Source: Phaseolus vulgaris (Eukaryota > Streptophyta > Magnoliopsida > Fabales > Fabaceae). From it: a stretch of DNA of 64,000 nt. This document shows, piece by piece, positions 35,993 through 48,491 of this stretch. The notes under the pieces are model-generated. The model had not been told where the DNA came from. It saw only the letters and a list, made by a program, of their open reading frames with translations, and made no database searches. Position 1 is the first letter of the stretch, and each line of letters opens with the position of its first letter. Location of the stretch: the NCBI RefSeq assembly GCF_000499845.2, contig NC_023755.2, positions 4,206,087-4,270,086 of the forward strand, written 5' to 3'. The translations under genes and the position numbers were made by a program.

Positions 35993-38900
35993 ATGAGGCG
36001 CCACTTATCAAAATTCTTTCACAGCCCAATTGGGTTTAACCTATCAAATTCCTTTCCGGTGAGACCCCCCTCTCTCTCTCTCTTTCAGTTTGTTTTAGCT
36101 TATTCTTTTGGTGATGTAACTGCTCAATCAAGTTGGTTGTCATGGATTGAAAAAATTGATGTTTTGTGACACACACATGAAGTTAACTGAATCGTCCATG
36201 CCATGTTCAATTTCAGGTATAAACTTATGATTCCCCTGTTCTATGAGGATCATGGAAAAATTCATCACTGTACTTCAATTCAGTTTTTTTTTTAATAATA
36301 TGCTCACTTCAGTGATTAAATATAGTAATACCCATTTACATGCAGAAGAGTACTGATTAAATCTAGATTCATGCTGTGTGTTAATCTGGAGTGTGGCGGT
36401 TCTGATGTATGTCCAAATTCAGTAATAAACTTGTAATCCCCCGGTTCTACCAAGAAAAATGCAAAATCAATCACTTAGTTTGTGCCGTTTCAATATAAAT
36501 TGAGTTTTTACGGTATGCGTACTTGAAGGATTAAATATTGATACCCAGATGGTTTTTTGTTGTTGTGTAAGAATTTAGTTAATCTGGGGTTTGGTGGAGC
36601 TAATGTGTGTTCAAATTTTGTTTATGAAAATGTGGCTGGCTTGTGACACAAATTTTCTTGAAGCAGTTGAATTGTGATGTGGGTTCGTACTGTGCTGCCA
36701 GTAGTACTCGTCAAGCTTTGTTCGGTGGACACTTGAATGAATATGCAACAAGAGCTTTGGCTACTTCATCTTTTGCTTCGGTATCTGAAGATCTGCCAAA
36801 GGATCATTCCATCTCTGATATGTTGGTAGATTCATTTGGAAGGCTTCACACATACTTGAGAATATCTTTAACAGAGAGGTGCAATTTAAGGTGTCAGTAT
36901 TGTATGCCTGCAGAAGGTGTGGAACTCACTCCTAGCCCTCAACTTTTAACAGGTACTGAGATTCTGCGGTTGGCAAATCTGTTTGTAAGCTCCGGGGTAA
37001 CTAAAATACGTCTGACGGGTGGGGAACCAACTGTTAGAAAGGATATTGAAGATATATGTTTGGAATTATCAAACTTGAAGGGACTGAGAACATTGTCTAT
37101 GACTACCAATGGTATTGCTCTAACGAGAAAACTTCCAAAGCTGAAAGATTGTGGTCTTACTTCTGTCAACATTAGTTTAGACACTTTGGTACCTGCAAAG
37201 TTTGAGTTTTTGACCAGACGCAAAGGGCATGAAAAAGTAATGAATTCAATTAATGCTGCCATAGACCTCGGATTTAATCCAGTTAAGGTATTTCTTGGTT
37301 GCATATCATTACTTTTTGCAAGTGTTTCTCATTGATCACCTCCCCATGAACAGCTTCCTTTTTGTCCAAATTCATTAAGTTAATCAAATGATTTTTACAA
37401 CAAGGGTGCCTACCCTCTGGTAAATTTCAAGTCACTGATGGATGCATTTTAAGGTATCTTTTATGTTTCTCTTGCCTTTCAGGTCAATTGTGTTGTAATG
37501 CGTGGATTCAATGATGATGAAATCTGTGACTTTGTTGAGTTGACCCGTGAAAAGCCAATTGATATTCGCTTTATAGAGTTCATGCCTTTTGATGGAAATG
37601 TTTGGAATGTCAAGAAACTTGTACCCTACTCAGAAATGTTGGATACAGTGGTAAGGTAGAATTCAGACTGGAGACCTAACTTTCATACTACATTTTGTTG
37701 TTCTCTTATACTAGATACCCTTTATAATCATCATTACCAAACAGGTGAAACAGTTTCCAAGCTTAAAAAGAGTTCAGGATCACCCTACAGATACAGCCAA
37801 GAATTTCACAATAGATGGGCATGAAGGTAGAGTTTCGTTTATCACATCAATGACTGAGCATTTTTGTGCTGGTTGCAATAGATTGCGACTACTTGCTGAT
37901 GGGAACTTTAAAGTCTGTTTATTCGGCCCTGCCGAGGTAAGTTATATTCAAAATCGTCAAAGTTCAGTATATTATGCTTGTTCCCTAAATCTGGTGATGG
38001 TAATTGGGCTAAAATCTGTGATGTCACTTATATTTGAATACTCAATGTTTTTGGTGAATCTGTTACTTTAGAGTTGATGATAATATGTGAAGTCTGGATG
38101 CTTAGTACGACATGAGTACATACAACTACAAGAATAGGAAAATCTTTTTGAAATTTAGGATATGAAATTTAGGATATGCTATGTTTTGGATTCGTTAACA
38201 AATGTTGAAAAGTATTTTATATAGATGGATAATACCGGCGAAGAAAGATTATCATGATTTACTTTCAAAAATTGATATGAATGTACAAGCATCAGTATTT
38301 GACACGGAAACACCACCTTTATGTTTCCATTTATGGAGTATCATAGATCATATTAATTGCTGGTCTTCTAAATGTACGGGTACTTGAATTGGATAATTAG
38401 GTGATGAGGGGGAAACACTCGGGATTAAGGAATTGGTATTTATTGCCTATACTTTTTTTTGGCAAGTAAAATCAAGACTTTCTATGCAAACTTTTAGCAG
38501 TCTGGTCTGGTTTTGTAAAGAGAGTGTCTGATTCCTTGTAGTTAGCTGTTTCAATTGCTGGGCATGGTTCTTGGAGTTGTTTACTTCTGGGAGTGATCAT
38601 CAGTGGCTTAATAGAGTAAAGGGATAAAGAATGGGCAGCATCAGATATGAACTTTGAAACTGTGATGTCTACTGTCAGTTCTGAATTCTTGATTAGTTAC
38701 ATGCTCGATAACGGGAAAAAGGGAAACTATCTGATGAACTCATAATAGAAAAGCATAACTTTAAATATCTGTTTACGAATATAGAAGTGTCCTTCAGAAA
38801 GTGGATTCCTGTAGAGAATCTAGATATTTGTTAGTAAATGGAAGATTTGATACGCACTAGGAGAAATATGGCTCTACCACATACAAATTTTGGGATTGAA

Positions 38901-39679
38901 CATGCACTACCTTGACCCTTCTTGCACATGCTATTTCATTTGATATTGTATTTAGTTGATGACTTGTAATTGTTTTTTTTAGATGCACTCATGTACTATC
39001 ATCATTCTTTTGAATTCTTAATCATTTCTTAAATTATTCCATGATGAAACTGATGAACATTTTCCCTATTACAAGACATTCTGGTCATTACGGATGTTAT
39101 CTATACTATTATTATGTTCAAGTTAAAGGTGCTTGATGTATGTATGGATGTTGACATCCTCGGGGACAATAAAACATATCATAAAATATATAGAGCATTT
39201 CTAATGTGTAGCTTCACCAAAATATTTTTTTGATTTTCTTAGATGGGTCGTTTTTCAGGTTAGCTTAAGAGATCCCTTGAGATGTGGTGCAAAGGATCAT
39301 GAACTTGGGGAGATAATAGGAGCAGCGGTACACACTTTTTCTGATTATTATTGCTAAATCTCAAATGTGTTATAATTTTTTTATTTCTTTACCAGAATTT
39401 ATCAATTTTTAATATGATGATCCTGCAATAGAATTTCACTCACTGCTATTTTAATTTAACTTGGTAGAATAAAAAAGATATACTTTAAGAATAAGAGAAG
39501 CATAGCAAGGGACAGCACACCCCAAAACCTAACTTACAAGTAGTTAGTTAGAGATTCTTGTACTATTTCTTAATGTTGTCTTTCCTTTGTTCTAGGTGAA
39601 GAAGAAGAAAGCTTCACATGCTGGCATGTTTGACATAGCAAAGACTGCAAATAGGCCTATGATACATATTGGTGGATAA
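35993..39679 (+). CDS. CNX2: GTP 3',8-cyclase, mitochondrial (molybdenum cofactor biosynthesis)
   Basis: Radical-SAM enzyme that converts GTP to the cyclic intermediate leading to cPMP, the first step of molybdenum cofactor synthesis, in plants in the mitochondrion. Exons 35993-36058, 36667-37287, 37483-37650, 37745-37936, 39259-39327 and 39596-39679, all GT..AG, give 399 residues. Residues 1-60 resemble a transit peptide ([15 protein letters not shown]). The N-terminal [4Fe-4S] motif is C94-x3-C98-x2-C101 in CNLRCQYC, followed by [10 protein letters not shown]. The C-terminal cluster is C326-x2-C329-x13-C343. The protein ends in Gly-Gly, needed in this family for catalysis. Length is as in other plants. 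A (CT)n tract lies in intron 1 near 36065-36085. It is the only copy in the window with promoter and exon 1. Confidence 0.97.
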
Positions 39680-40234
39680 GGTCTCTTCTTCTTTCTTTCT
39701 TTTTGCCTGTAAATGTTCTCCATTCAATCTCTAAAATATTTATTTTACAATTTAGTGAGGCACATCATAATTTGTCTCTATTTCAGGTATCATACAGAGA
39801 TAAAATTACTTGCATAGCAGGCAACCAGAGTAGTCCCAGCCAAGAGCACCCTGAATTGAGTATTATCTGTGATCTTCATTGATAGTCAATATCACTACAT
39901 GTTGGGTGATAAATCTTCATTGATAGCCACATATATATCTTTGGGTAGAATCCACTGTTGTTGTATCAGTAATAAGGCAGCTTTGGGCTTAAATTTTCTG
40001 ATCATGTGTAACTCTTTCTCCATTGGCTTATGATTTTTGGGTCGTGTTTTACTCTTTCTCCATTGGTTTATGCTTTTGGGCTGATAGAATGGAAGAAGTT
40101 GTTGAAAGTGTGTTGTTCAAATCAAATTCCATAAAGAGAGGAAACAGAAAAAGTCAAAAGAAGATTAACCTTGTTCATTGCAGTATCATCCCTTTTTTTT
40201 AATTAAAATAATGACACTCAAGACACCCAATCAG
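39680..40234 (+). other. CNX2 3' flank
   Basis: Probably 3' UTR. It may contain a UTR intron: a GT near 39710 and the acceptor TATTTCAG near 39786. Homology with the other CNX2 copy ends at 39806. No gene seen after that. Confidence 0.5.
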
Positions 40235-40850
40235 ATTTGGGATATTTGAAGCAAAAGTACAATGGAAATGAAAAGCTGAAAGGGATGCAAGCACTAATCT
40301 TCATCAGAGGATTTGATATGCAAACATTGAAGATTAAATACTTCAACCAGCTTCTTGGCATTATGTATAAGAATCTTTGGTACTGAATTTTCAAATGTTA
40401 GAATTGTTAAAAAAATTTGAAGCCGTAATTGTGTTCTTGGATAACTCAAGAGAGCATAATTTTTGTAAAATTGTTGAACACACTACATGCACAACAAAGA
40501 ACATTGGAGGCTTGAGGCAAGACAGATCTACAAAAGGAGTTTTTCAAGACAAGAACTTCAACAGGTAGAAAATGTAACAAAAACAACAATACAAGTATCG
40601 TTTCACTTAGTTTCTATGACAAGAAAAATAATCGTTTACACAAGTGTTATAAAGCTCATATGTTAAATGTTATAAGTGTCATCAATTAGTACATATAAAA
40701 GAGATATGCAAGTCCATAACATCAACACAAAATTGTCAAGGTTATGATGATAAACTAGAAGAAGAATAACTCTTTGCAACATCATATTTTATAATTAATA
40801 AAATGTTGACTTATAGATAATGGTCGCACAAACCATAAGACTCTCATTAA
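40235..40850 (+). mobile_element. copia gag-protease remnant
   Basis: Pieces in one direction resemble a UBN2-type gag: LGYLKQKYNGNEKLKGMQAL near 40240, a decayed zinc knuckle region, then EEQLFATSYF and a protease-like stretch near 40760-40850. Many stops. The resemblance is to family features as I remember them; no LTR found. Confidence 0.65.
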
Positions 40851-41604
40851 GGATGACAAAGCGGGATAAATCAACCCGCGATCTGCTAAGAAAAATGTGG
40901 GACAAACTGTCTATTTCAACCCGCTAGCCCGCTCCAGATAATCCGCAACATGCGGACCAAGTGTGGGACGGGGCAAGCTAGCTCACATAACTCGCATATT
41001 TTAAATTTTTTTTATGCACTCCCATATATTTGATATTATTTTTTTAATATTTAATAATGTTTTTTTTGTCTTTTTAAAATGCATAGATTAGTTTGATTTT
41101 AATACTCATCAAATATTAAATGTAGTAGTCAGACCTTAGTTTTTTTTTATAATAAAATTTAAATATAGTATTATATATATATATATATTATTTTTCATTA
41201 GAATAGTAATAATGTGTCTATATGTATTACCTTAAAAAATATATATATTTAATGAAATGTTTTATTTGTCAATTTATTAGTTTCGTTGAAATTCAAATTT
41301 CACTAAAATTCAAAACATCATTATAATTTTTTTTACCCATATCTTATTATGCATGTGTCATGAGAATAATACTATGAGACCATTTACCTAATTCATCTAA
41401 ATAAGAAAAAAAATAACTTAGTAAACAAAAAATAAATTTATTCAAAATTTATATTTTATTACTTTTTAAAAAAATACCTTATGTGGGTCAGCAGCCCACA
41501 GGCCTACAAGCTAACTGCATGCGGGCAGACCAATAAAAGCAACCTACATATTTTATGCGGGGCGGGCCAAGTGCGGACGAGTTGGCCCGCATTGCCATCT
41601 CTAC
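40850..41604. mobile_element. hAT-like non-autonomous transposon, degenerate
   Basis: The left end (GGATGACAAAGCGGG near 40852) and right end (reversed: GAGATGGCAATGCGGGCC at 41604) form imperfect inverted repeats of roughly 100 bp. Both are rich in GCGGG/CCCGC and include TGCGGACCAAGTG and its complement. The interior is AT-rich. A terminus of the type TAGGGATGGCAA is typical of plant hAT-derived MITEs, to my knowledge. No target duplication remains visible. Confidence 0.65.
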
Positions 41605-41803
41605 CGTAATTGAGTTCTTTAAGAAGAGTAAGAACTACCGTTAATAACATATAATCCTTTTGTAAATAGAAATATATTAGATGAACGGGTTGGATAGAAA
41701 TAAAACCGTCTATCATAAAAATATTTTGTTATCTAATTTGTTTTGAGGAGGTTAGTTATTTGTATACAAATCTTATGCAGAGATCTTCAGAGGCAAGCCT
41801 CTA

Positions 41804-42121
41804 CACTACAACAGAATGCAAGAAAATCATTAAACATAAACCAATTTTAAAGACAAAATATAATTAGTTGTTATATTGATTAAATTAGAGACCATTTTAG
41901 AAACTAAAAAAAAATGGTTTCTAATTAGTTTTTATTATTATTAAATAGTTTCTAAATTGGTATCTAATTAGTGACCAAAATTTTTGCTACCAAATTTAGA
42001 ATCTAAATAATTGGTAGTTAAAACCTTGGTAGCTAATTAGATACTAATTTAGAAACTAATTTTAAAACCATTTTTTTTTATCTCTAAATTTGGTTTCTAT
42101 TTGATAATTTTTCTTGTAGTA
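41804..42121. mobile_element. CACTA-derived MITE, 318 bp
   Basis: Begins CACTACAACAGAATGCAAGAAAATCATT and ends AATTTTTCTTGTAGTA, the complement of CACTACAAGAAAAATT with one end base changed. Flanking triplets are CTA and GTA. The whole sequence folds back on itself (TAGAAACTAAAAAAAATGG against CCATTTTTTT). It is related to the element at 52676-53121. Confidence 0.7.
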
Positions 42122-44381
42122 GTAATAATAGGCGAGTTTCCGACTTACTCTAATAATTTTTTTTTAAAAGGTGTAAAATGTAAATTTACAAATTTACTCT
42201 TATCTTTAAAATTATTTGAATAATGAAATATGAGGTTTTTTTTGTGTAGATTTCAGTCAATTAAAATTTTGTAAATTATTTATGGTATTGTTGAATAATT
42301 ATTTTTGAAAAAAAATATTAGTTACTTAACATTGTCAGAACATGGAAAGTTGTCATAAAAAATAATAATATCTAAGCATATACAAATTTACAGTTACATT
42401 TAAAATAATTTAACAAAAAATATTTATTTATTTATGTATTTTATTTATTTATAATTAAAATATTAATTTTGAAATTGTGTAGGAAGTAACTTTGGAAAAA
42501 ATATACACTATATGTAAGTTTGTCAGAAAATACAAAATTATCTTAAAATAATTGTGTTTACGTTAAAAATATAATTTTGATATTCATAATTGTAAAAAAA
42601 TTTAGATGGAAAATTATCTATGTACAAATTTTAAATTGTTAGATAGAAATAAATAATTTAAATGTTCATATTTTTATAAAATATAATTAGAAAATAATTT
42701 TTTATTAAATTTAAATAATATTATTAATTGTATAATAGTTTTTTATAATAATAATGAATTCAATATTTACACGTATTATTGATTTTTTAATCATTTTCAC
42801 ACAAAAAAAGAAACACAAATCCAACAACATGCAACATATATCATGAGGATAATCCATTATGTCTCATTTATAACATACTACATAATTAAATATGTCTTAG
42901 TGGATAATCGATTATAACTCATTTATAACATACTACATAATCAATTATAATAATCAATTATGTCTCATTTATAACATATTACATAATCGACTATGCATTC
43001 AAAATCTTTGATTTACCAATTATGTATTCAAAACCTTTAGTTAGTCGATTATGCATGCAAAAAAATTATTGGATGATCGATTATTACTTTCAAAAATCAT
43101 AGTTTAGTGAATGCAATTGAGGACAATGAAGTAAAACAATTTGTGTCTACATGACTTTCCTTAAGGATATATCTGCGGTTGAAAGAAGAAACAAAATCTT
43201 CACTCACTATCTTTTCCATCGTCGCACACTCCCTCACACATAAATCCAAACAATAATCATTCGCGTTCTTCCTTCGTCGTAAACAACACACATGTGGAAG
43301 CAAACACAACATTAGTGTCTAAATGATATTTCTTTCGCTTTCAAAGTCTAAAGTTGTTTATTTGAATAGTCTTCATAAAATAAAATAAAATGTTACGAGA
43401 TAAAAGTGTTTGATAAAATGGTGGATAAGAATCTTATTGGGGGTAAAATAGTCACTTCATAAAATGGTTAATAAAGACAACGAGTAGATGGCAAAAAAAA
43501 AAGTGAAACTAAGAAGTAACTGATTGGGAAAGAATTCATGCGATGAGGTTGTTTTAAGGAGCAATAGTATTAGGGGGTGAATCAATTTTAGAATTGTCTC
43601 TCTCTGCCCTTTGCGCATTTTTTCACTCCAATATCTTTATCAGCCATTATTTACTCTAGTGAATGTTTTTTTATTCTTCGTTATAAGAGATTCGTGATGA
43701 ACATTTTCATTAAAATTAAACAGATACTTTTTTCCATCATCCTCTCTAACTTGACTGAGTTATAACAAAAAACTGTCAGATCTCCATTGTACTGTGAGCA
43801 TGTCAAAGACACTTGTTGATTACTCCAATATTGTCAAAGCTCGAATTATAATTTTGCTTCAAATGGAGTCAATTGGTATAATTTTTTGCCAGCAAAAGTG
43901 CATATATCCCTTATGATCCACTGGGAATGATTAATTCCAAGAAGGAAAACACAATATTCTAGAGAAAAAAATGGCTGAACCAGCTAAAATTGGTATGTGA
44001 AAGACCTATACCAACGGAAAGAGACGCAATAAGAAAACTATTATGCACACAACAAAATTTTATAATAGCATGTGGTGTTGATGAATATTCACTGTAATCC
44101 TTGAACATCAAAAGGACTAAATAAAATCAATACATCAACAACACATGCAGTTCTACAATTATGAAACATCAGTTCTTCATCGACTCATTTTCATTTTCTT
44201 TTCAAAAATAAATAAATAAAATACTTCGATCAAACTCTTATACAGACATTTAAAAGATGTCTCAACCCTTATAAAGAGACTTCAGGAATATTCCAACCAT
44301 TATACAGACACTTCAGAGAAGTTCCAACCCTTATACAGAACAACAAGTATTCAGACAAGAACAATATATCAAAACCTGTCC
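42122..44381. other. AT-rich intergenic DNA with a short tandem array
   Basis: No gene recognised. At 42840-43085 a unit around TCATTTATAACATACTACATAAT is repeated three times and followed by several copies of TCGATTATGCAT-like sequence. A 71-codon minus-strand frame at 43097-43312 has no recognisable features. Confidence 0.7.
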
Positions 44382-44840
44382 TTAATCTTGATTCACTTCA
44401 GGCGTAGTGCTTAACTCTTCCAGCAGACAATCAAATTCTGAGAACCCATCAAGGAAGCCACTGAACTTCTTGTTTAACTTTGATCTCCATAGATCATCTT
44501 GAGCTTCTTCCTCTTCATGTTCATCTTTTACCCTTATCCCATTTTGCAGACTCAGAAACTCCTCTTCATCCTGAATGATCAAGGCCTCCTTCGGGTGTGA
44601 ATCCATGGGATCTTTGGTTAGTGAAGTTTTGGAGTTGCTTCTACCTCTCCCTTCTTCTGGCTTTCCTGTGAGTCTTTGAACTAACTCTCTAAAATTAGCA
44701 GCATCAATTTCAATTATTTCAGGAGCAAATATATGAACTATCCTAATCTCTGACTTGAACTTTGAGATGACATGTGAGTCTCTGTTAACTCCTAGCTTTG
44801 AGGATAGTGAGCTTGGAGAAGAAATGTGTAGCTTTGTCAT
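44382..44840 (-). CDS. VQ-motif protein (VQ17/VQ25-like)
   Basis: Intronless gene of 152 codons. The VQ motif FRELVQRLTGK, core FxxxVQxLTG, lies near residues 50-60. It is preceded by IRIVHIFAPEIIEIDAANF, which resembles the block upstream of the motif in the VQ17/VQ25 group. The C-terminal half is acidic (DEEEFLSLQ; DEHEEEEAQDDL) and ends with a Phe-rich part (FSGFLDGFSEFDCLLEE). VQ proteins are nuclear partners of WRKY factors and other regulators. The frame is open upstream to 44999, but the ATG at 44840 is preferred: it gives MTKLHISSPSSLSSKLGV, the usual N-terminus, whereas the 53 residues before it are hydrophobic and unlike the family. TATA box not identified. Confidence 0.9.
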   Translation of the reverse strand: MTKLHISSPSSLSSKLGVNRDSHVISKFKSEIRIVHIFAPEIIEIDAANFRELVQRLTGKPEEGRGRSNSKTSLTKDPMDSHPKEALIIQDEEEFLSLQNGIRVKDEHEEEEAQDDLWRSKLNKKFSGFLDGFSEFDCLLEELSTTPEVNQD

Positions 44841-44999
44841 ATCTTCTTGGTAACACTGATAGAAAGTTGCAGTGTAGTGGTTGATTCTGAATGTTGAAAC
44901 AAGAGTGGAAAAAAATAATGGAAGTATATCCTGCAAGAAAACAAGGTGCAGATTCTCAAGTTTACTTGAAGATGTCTTTTGGCAACTAAGATTGGACAT

Positions 45000-47441
45000 A
45001 ACATCTAACCAAATTTATTGTCAATAAAATAATAAAGTGAGAAACACATTAATGGCTCTTCCTACTCTCACATGTTATTTTCTTCTTCATTATTTAATGT
45101 TTCTGTGCATTGACATTGACAGTTATAACAAACAAATATGAGAGACATGTCCATAGGTTATTTGCCCTATTGCATTCAATTTCATTTTCTTATGATAGGT
45201 CTAATACTTCCACGTTATTTAAGAATTAAAATAAAAAAATTATTGAAATATATTTTCTTTTTCTGAAATATATTTCAAAAATAAAATTACGATTAAATTT
45301 CAAATTCCAAAACCGATATCGAAAGGTTAAAATAAATCTTATTTTGTCACATGTCAAAGCAATCACTAAACCAAATCCAATCCCTTAGTTCATCATTTCA
45401 GCTCAGTTTCCTAATTTATAGCCTCAAAACCATTTAAAACCATTTAAAAATATTTTATATTTATTATTTTTAATGCTTATAGTCTTTGTTTTTACTAATT
45501 TAGCCATGATAGATTTTATTGTATTGATTGACAGTCTATATCAAGACCTTAGAGTATTTCGACTAAATAAACAATATTATTACAATCAATCGGTCCCTCG
45601 GTTTAGCAGGTAAAACCTGCAATAAAGATAATTACGGAGAAAATTTAACAATTTCTTAAGAACGTGATTAAAAGAACATTGAACCTAGAATGATTTTCTT
45701 ATATAAAAGATCATGATAAAAATTATAAATAGACTGATACTCTTAATTAAGGTGAAAATAATGAATATTTAACCCTTGTTACACGTTTATAACATACAAC
45801 CACATCAGACTTGAACGTCAGAATGTTTCTACAACTACCATACTTCAAACCGAAAAAATACTAAAAACTAATCTAAGATCTTTGATGAAGAGTGTCATTC
45901 ATCAAAAGATATTCAATTATATATAGTTCTTCCAAACAAAATCAAATATCATACACTTTATGTCCTTTAAAAATTAATTTTCAAATGACTTTTTTTTTTA
46001 TATTGTAAGTCTTGAGGTATATCCATTTAGCTCCTAAATGAGCAATTTAAGCATCACTACGTTGTCTATTAGGGCACCAATCTAATATTCATTTAATAGG
46101 AATTTTTATCAAATAAATAAATTTATGTTTTTTATAAAAAAATAAAAATAAAAATTTCAGAAATGTCCATATTTTTATATAAGTTCCAACAACCTCACAA
46201 TATTACTGGGACTTGCACTACACAACGTTTTTAGTGAATGATATTATACAACTATTGAAGACTGCTTCTTCTCTGGTATGATTATGATTGTTCGTGGTAA
46301 TCATGACTCCATCATTGCAAAATAGTTAAGCTATTATATAACATTTAAATTCAATTTGGAACTTTGAGGTGTTAGCTTTATTTTTCAAAAGTAAATAATT
46401 ATTGGCTAATTGTACTTTAAGAACATGATTCCTGTTGATCAAATAATCGATCACAAGGTGAACCTCATGTAGATGTTAGTATGTTTGATTTGACATTAAA
46501 ATTTTAAGAATGTAACAACTTTTTTATTTAAATAAAATATTATTTTAATATGAATTGCATGAATAAGAGTTTTGTAAAATTTTAAAGTTAAAGAATGTTA
46601 CCTGTTTAAGTAGCCCCCTCGATGTTAAAAAATTCATATTTGAGAAACCCATATATATATATATATATTAAGATAATAGTTTTATTAATGAAAAATTTCT
46701 TATAAAAGTCTTTCATATTTTAATACTTACAATTTTCACATTCTAAATAATTTAGATAGAAAATAAAAATTTTACTTAACCATAACAAAATTCAAATCTA
46801 AAAACTCTAAAAATATATTAAATAAACTTTCAAATAATAATGTAAGTCAAAATACGATATTATTAAAATTGACTGGAGTGACTAAAATACAACGTAAAAT
46901 ACTAATATTTTAAAAGTTAAAAAGTATAAAAATATTTTTAAATTTATTTTATGTTATATAAATATATATGTTAGGTTAAGTTCATTCTCACTACAATAGA
47001 CTTAACTATAACGTTAAATTGACGCTAATAAAGTTTATTTAGTTAATTTTAAGGTGATGATAACTATTTTATATTTTTTTAATAAGTAAAAGTATTTGTT
47101 ATATATAGTGTTATATTAGTGTTGGCTTAATTCATTAACTAAAATAAATATTTAAAACAATAAGGTTATCATCAACTTAACTAACACTAATAATATATTA
47201 TTTAAGTTAGTATCGACAAGATCAATACTAGTTTATTTTTTTTTATTATTTATGAAGTTAACATCGATTAAGCTAATACTAATGTAATATATCTTTAATA
47301 TTTATTAACTTAGTGTTGGTTAAGTATATACTAATATGTCCTTTGTACAATAGAGAGATTTCATTGGTGGGAAGGCTTTATGCACATTTTTGGCTTGTCT
47401 TACAAATTTGGTCATGTGAGTCTCAACATGGACATATGTAT
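45000..47441. other. AT-rich intergenic DNA
   Basis: No gene seen. A (TA)n run lies near 46652-46668. At about 46995-47355 alternating motifs (TTAACTAACACTAAT and AGTGTTGGTTAAG) form an imperfect fold-back, perhaps an old MITE; its ends are not clear. Confidence 0.6.
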
Positions 47442-48150
47442 TACTGATAAGTGTCATTATTTAGTGAAATTTCATGCAAAAAGTTAGATATTTATTGATT
47501 TTAATTGTTGATTAAGCTATGACGTATATTTTGGAATTATAAGATTAATAAAACTATTTAATCCCAACATTGGGTTTTTTTCATAAATTTAAGGAGAGAT
47601 GAAGCAAAGGGATATACTATGAATAGAGATGTCACTTGATCCAAGCCCAATTAGGTTAAAAAGGGGTGTAAGGCGAAGAGAAAAGACAAGAAGGAAACCT
47701 TAGGAGGTAGCCGTCAAGGAGAAACATTCTAAATCTTCTTCTCTTGCTTTCAATAATCTTTTGGTGCATGTAAAGGCTACTATGAGTGAATAATTCCTTT
47801 CCTTTGGGATTGAATGTAATCGCTTCAAACTCCTATGTATTGAGATGATATTTATCTATAATATTTTGTTCTTATTTGATATTGTTATTTTCATTTTATG
47901 CTTAAAGCTAGAATTTTTATTCTTGATTTAGATCTTTGAAATTGTATGGGAAGTATTTCTAATGATCTGACCTAAATGAAAATACTTTATGTGTTTTAAT
48001 ACTAGGAATAAATTATAATATATCAAATACTTTATAACATCTTCTCTCAACAATAAGAAGTTTTCTACATAATTGAGGGATCAATGTTTAGGAGATAATC
48101 TTAATAATTTCATGTTTGAGGAATCAATGTGAGTGACTCTTTGTGTTGCA
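47442..48150 (+). repeat. Second copy of dispersed repeat
   Basis: Matches 18188-18232 plus 21677-22470: TGATAAGTGTCAT at the start, GGAGGTAGCCGTCAAGGAGAAACATT at 47700-47726, and GAGATGATATTTATCTATAATATTTTG near 47845. Non-coding, type uncertain (LTR-like). It shows what the split copy in palindrome 1 looked like before the CACTA insertion. Confidence 0.7.
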
Positions 48151-48364
48151 TCAATATCAAATAAGTAAGAATGTTGTATGATTTTATTTACTAAAATAGA
48201 GACGAGTGAGAAAGATTAATTTCAATCCCAATTCTATCAATGAAATTCTCAAAATCATTTATTCTGCTTTTTATTTAAATTACAAGCACATTTTATTCAA
48301 ACAATGTTTATATCTCTTGAATAAACTCATTGCACATATTTCAATATCTAGTGAGTTTTACACA

Positions 48365-48491
48365 TTAAAATTTTAAGAGAAATGTTCCTTGTGTGGCGCT
48401 TATTAATGTGTCGCATTATACAGATAATTATGACAATTTTTTATAACCTCCATATTAAAATTGTCATAGCTGAAACGTTCTTTTGTAGTGA
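48365..48491. mobile_element. CACTA terminal remnant
   Basis: Contains ATTATGACAATTTTTTATAACC and AAATTGTCATAGCTGAAACG, then TTCTTTTGTAGTG at about 48491. These are the subterminal and terminal motifs also seen in the element at 18233-21673. Only one end is recognisable. Confidence 0.45.

Larger units (their letters stand above)
35033..39806 (+). repeat. Right arm (Q) of inverted duplication 2
   Basis: Carries the complete CNX2 gene with promoter and 3' flank. It matches 28771-32400 in reverse, except 35460-36610, which the other arm lacks. The outer limit is AAAATTACTT at 39806, after which the sequence (GCATAGCAGG) has no copy. Confidence 0.92.

Noticed and set aside
44841..44999. 53-residue N-terminal extension of the VQ protein
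   Set aside because: Hydrophobic, unlike the family; the internal ATG at 44840 gives the usual N-terminus.
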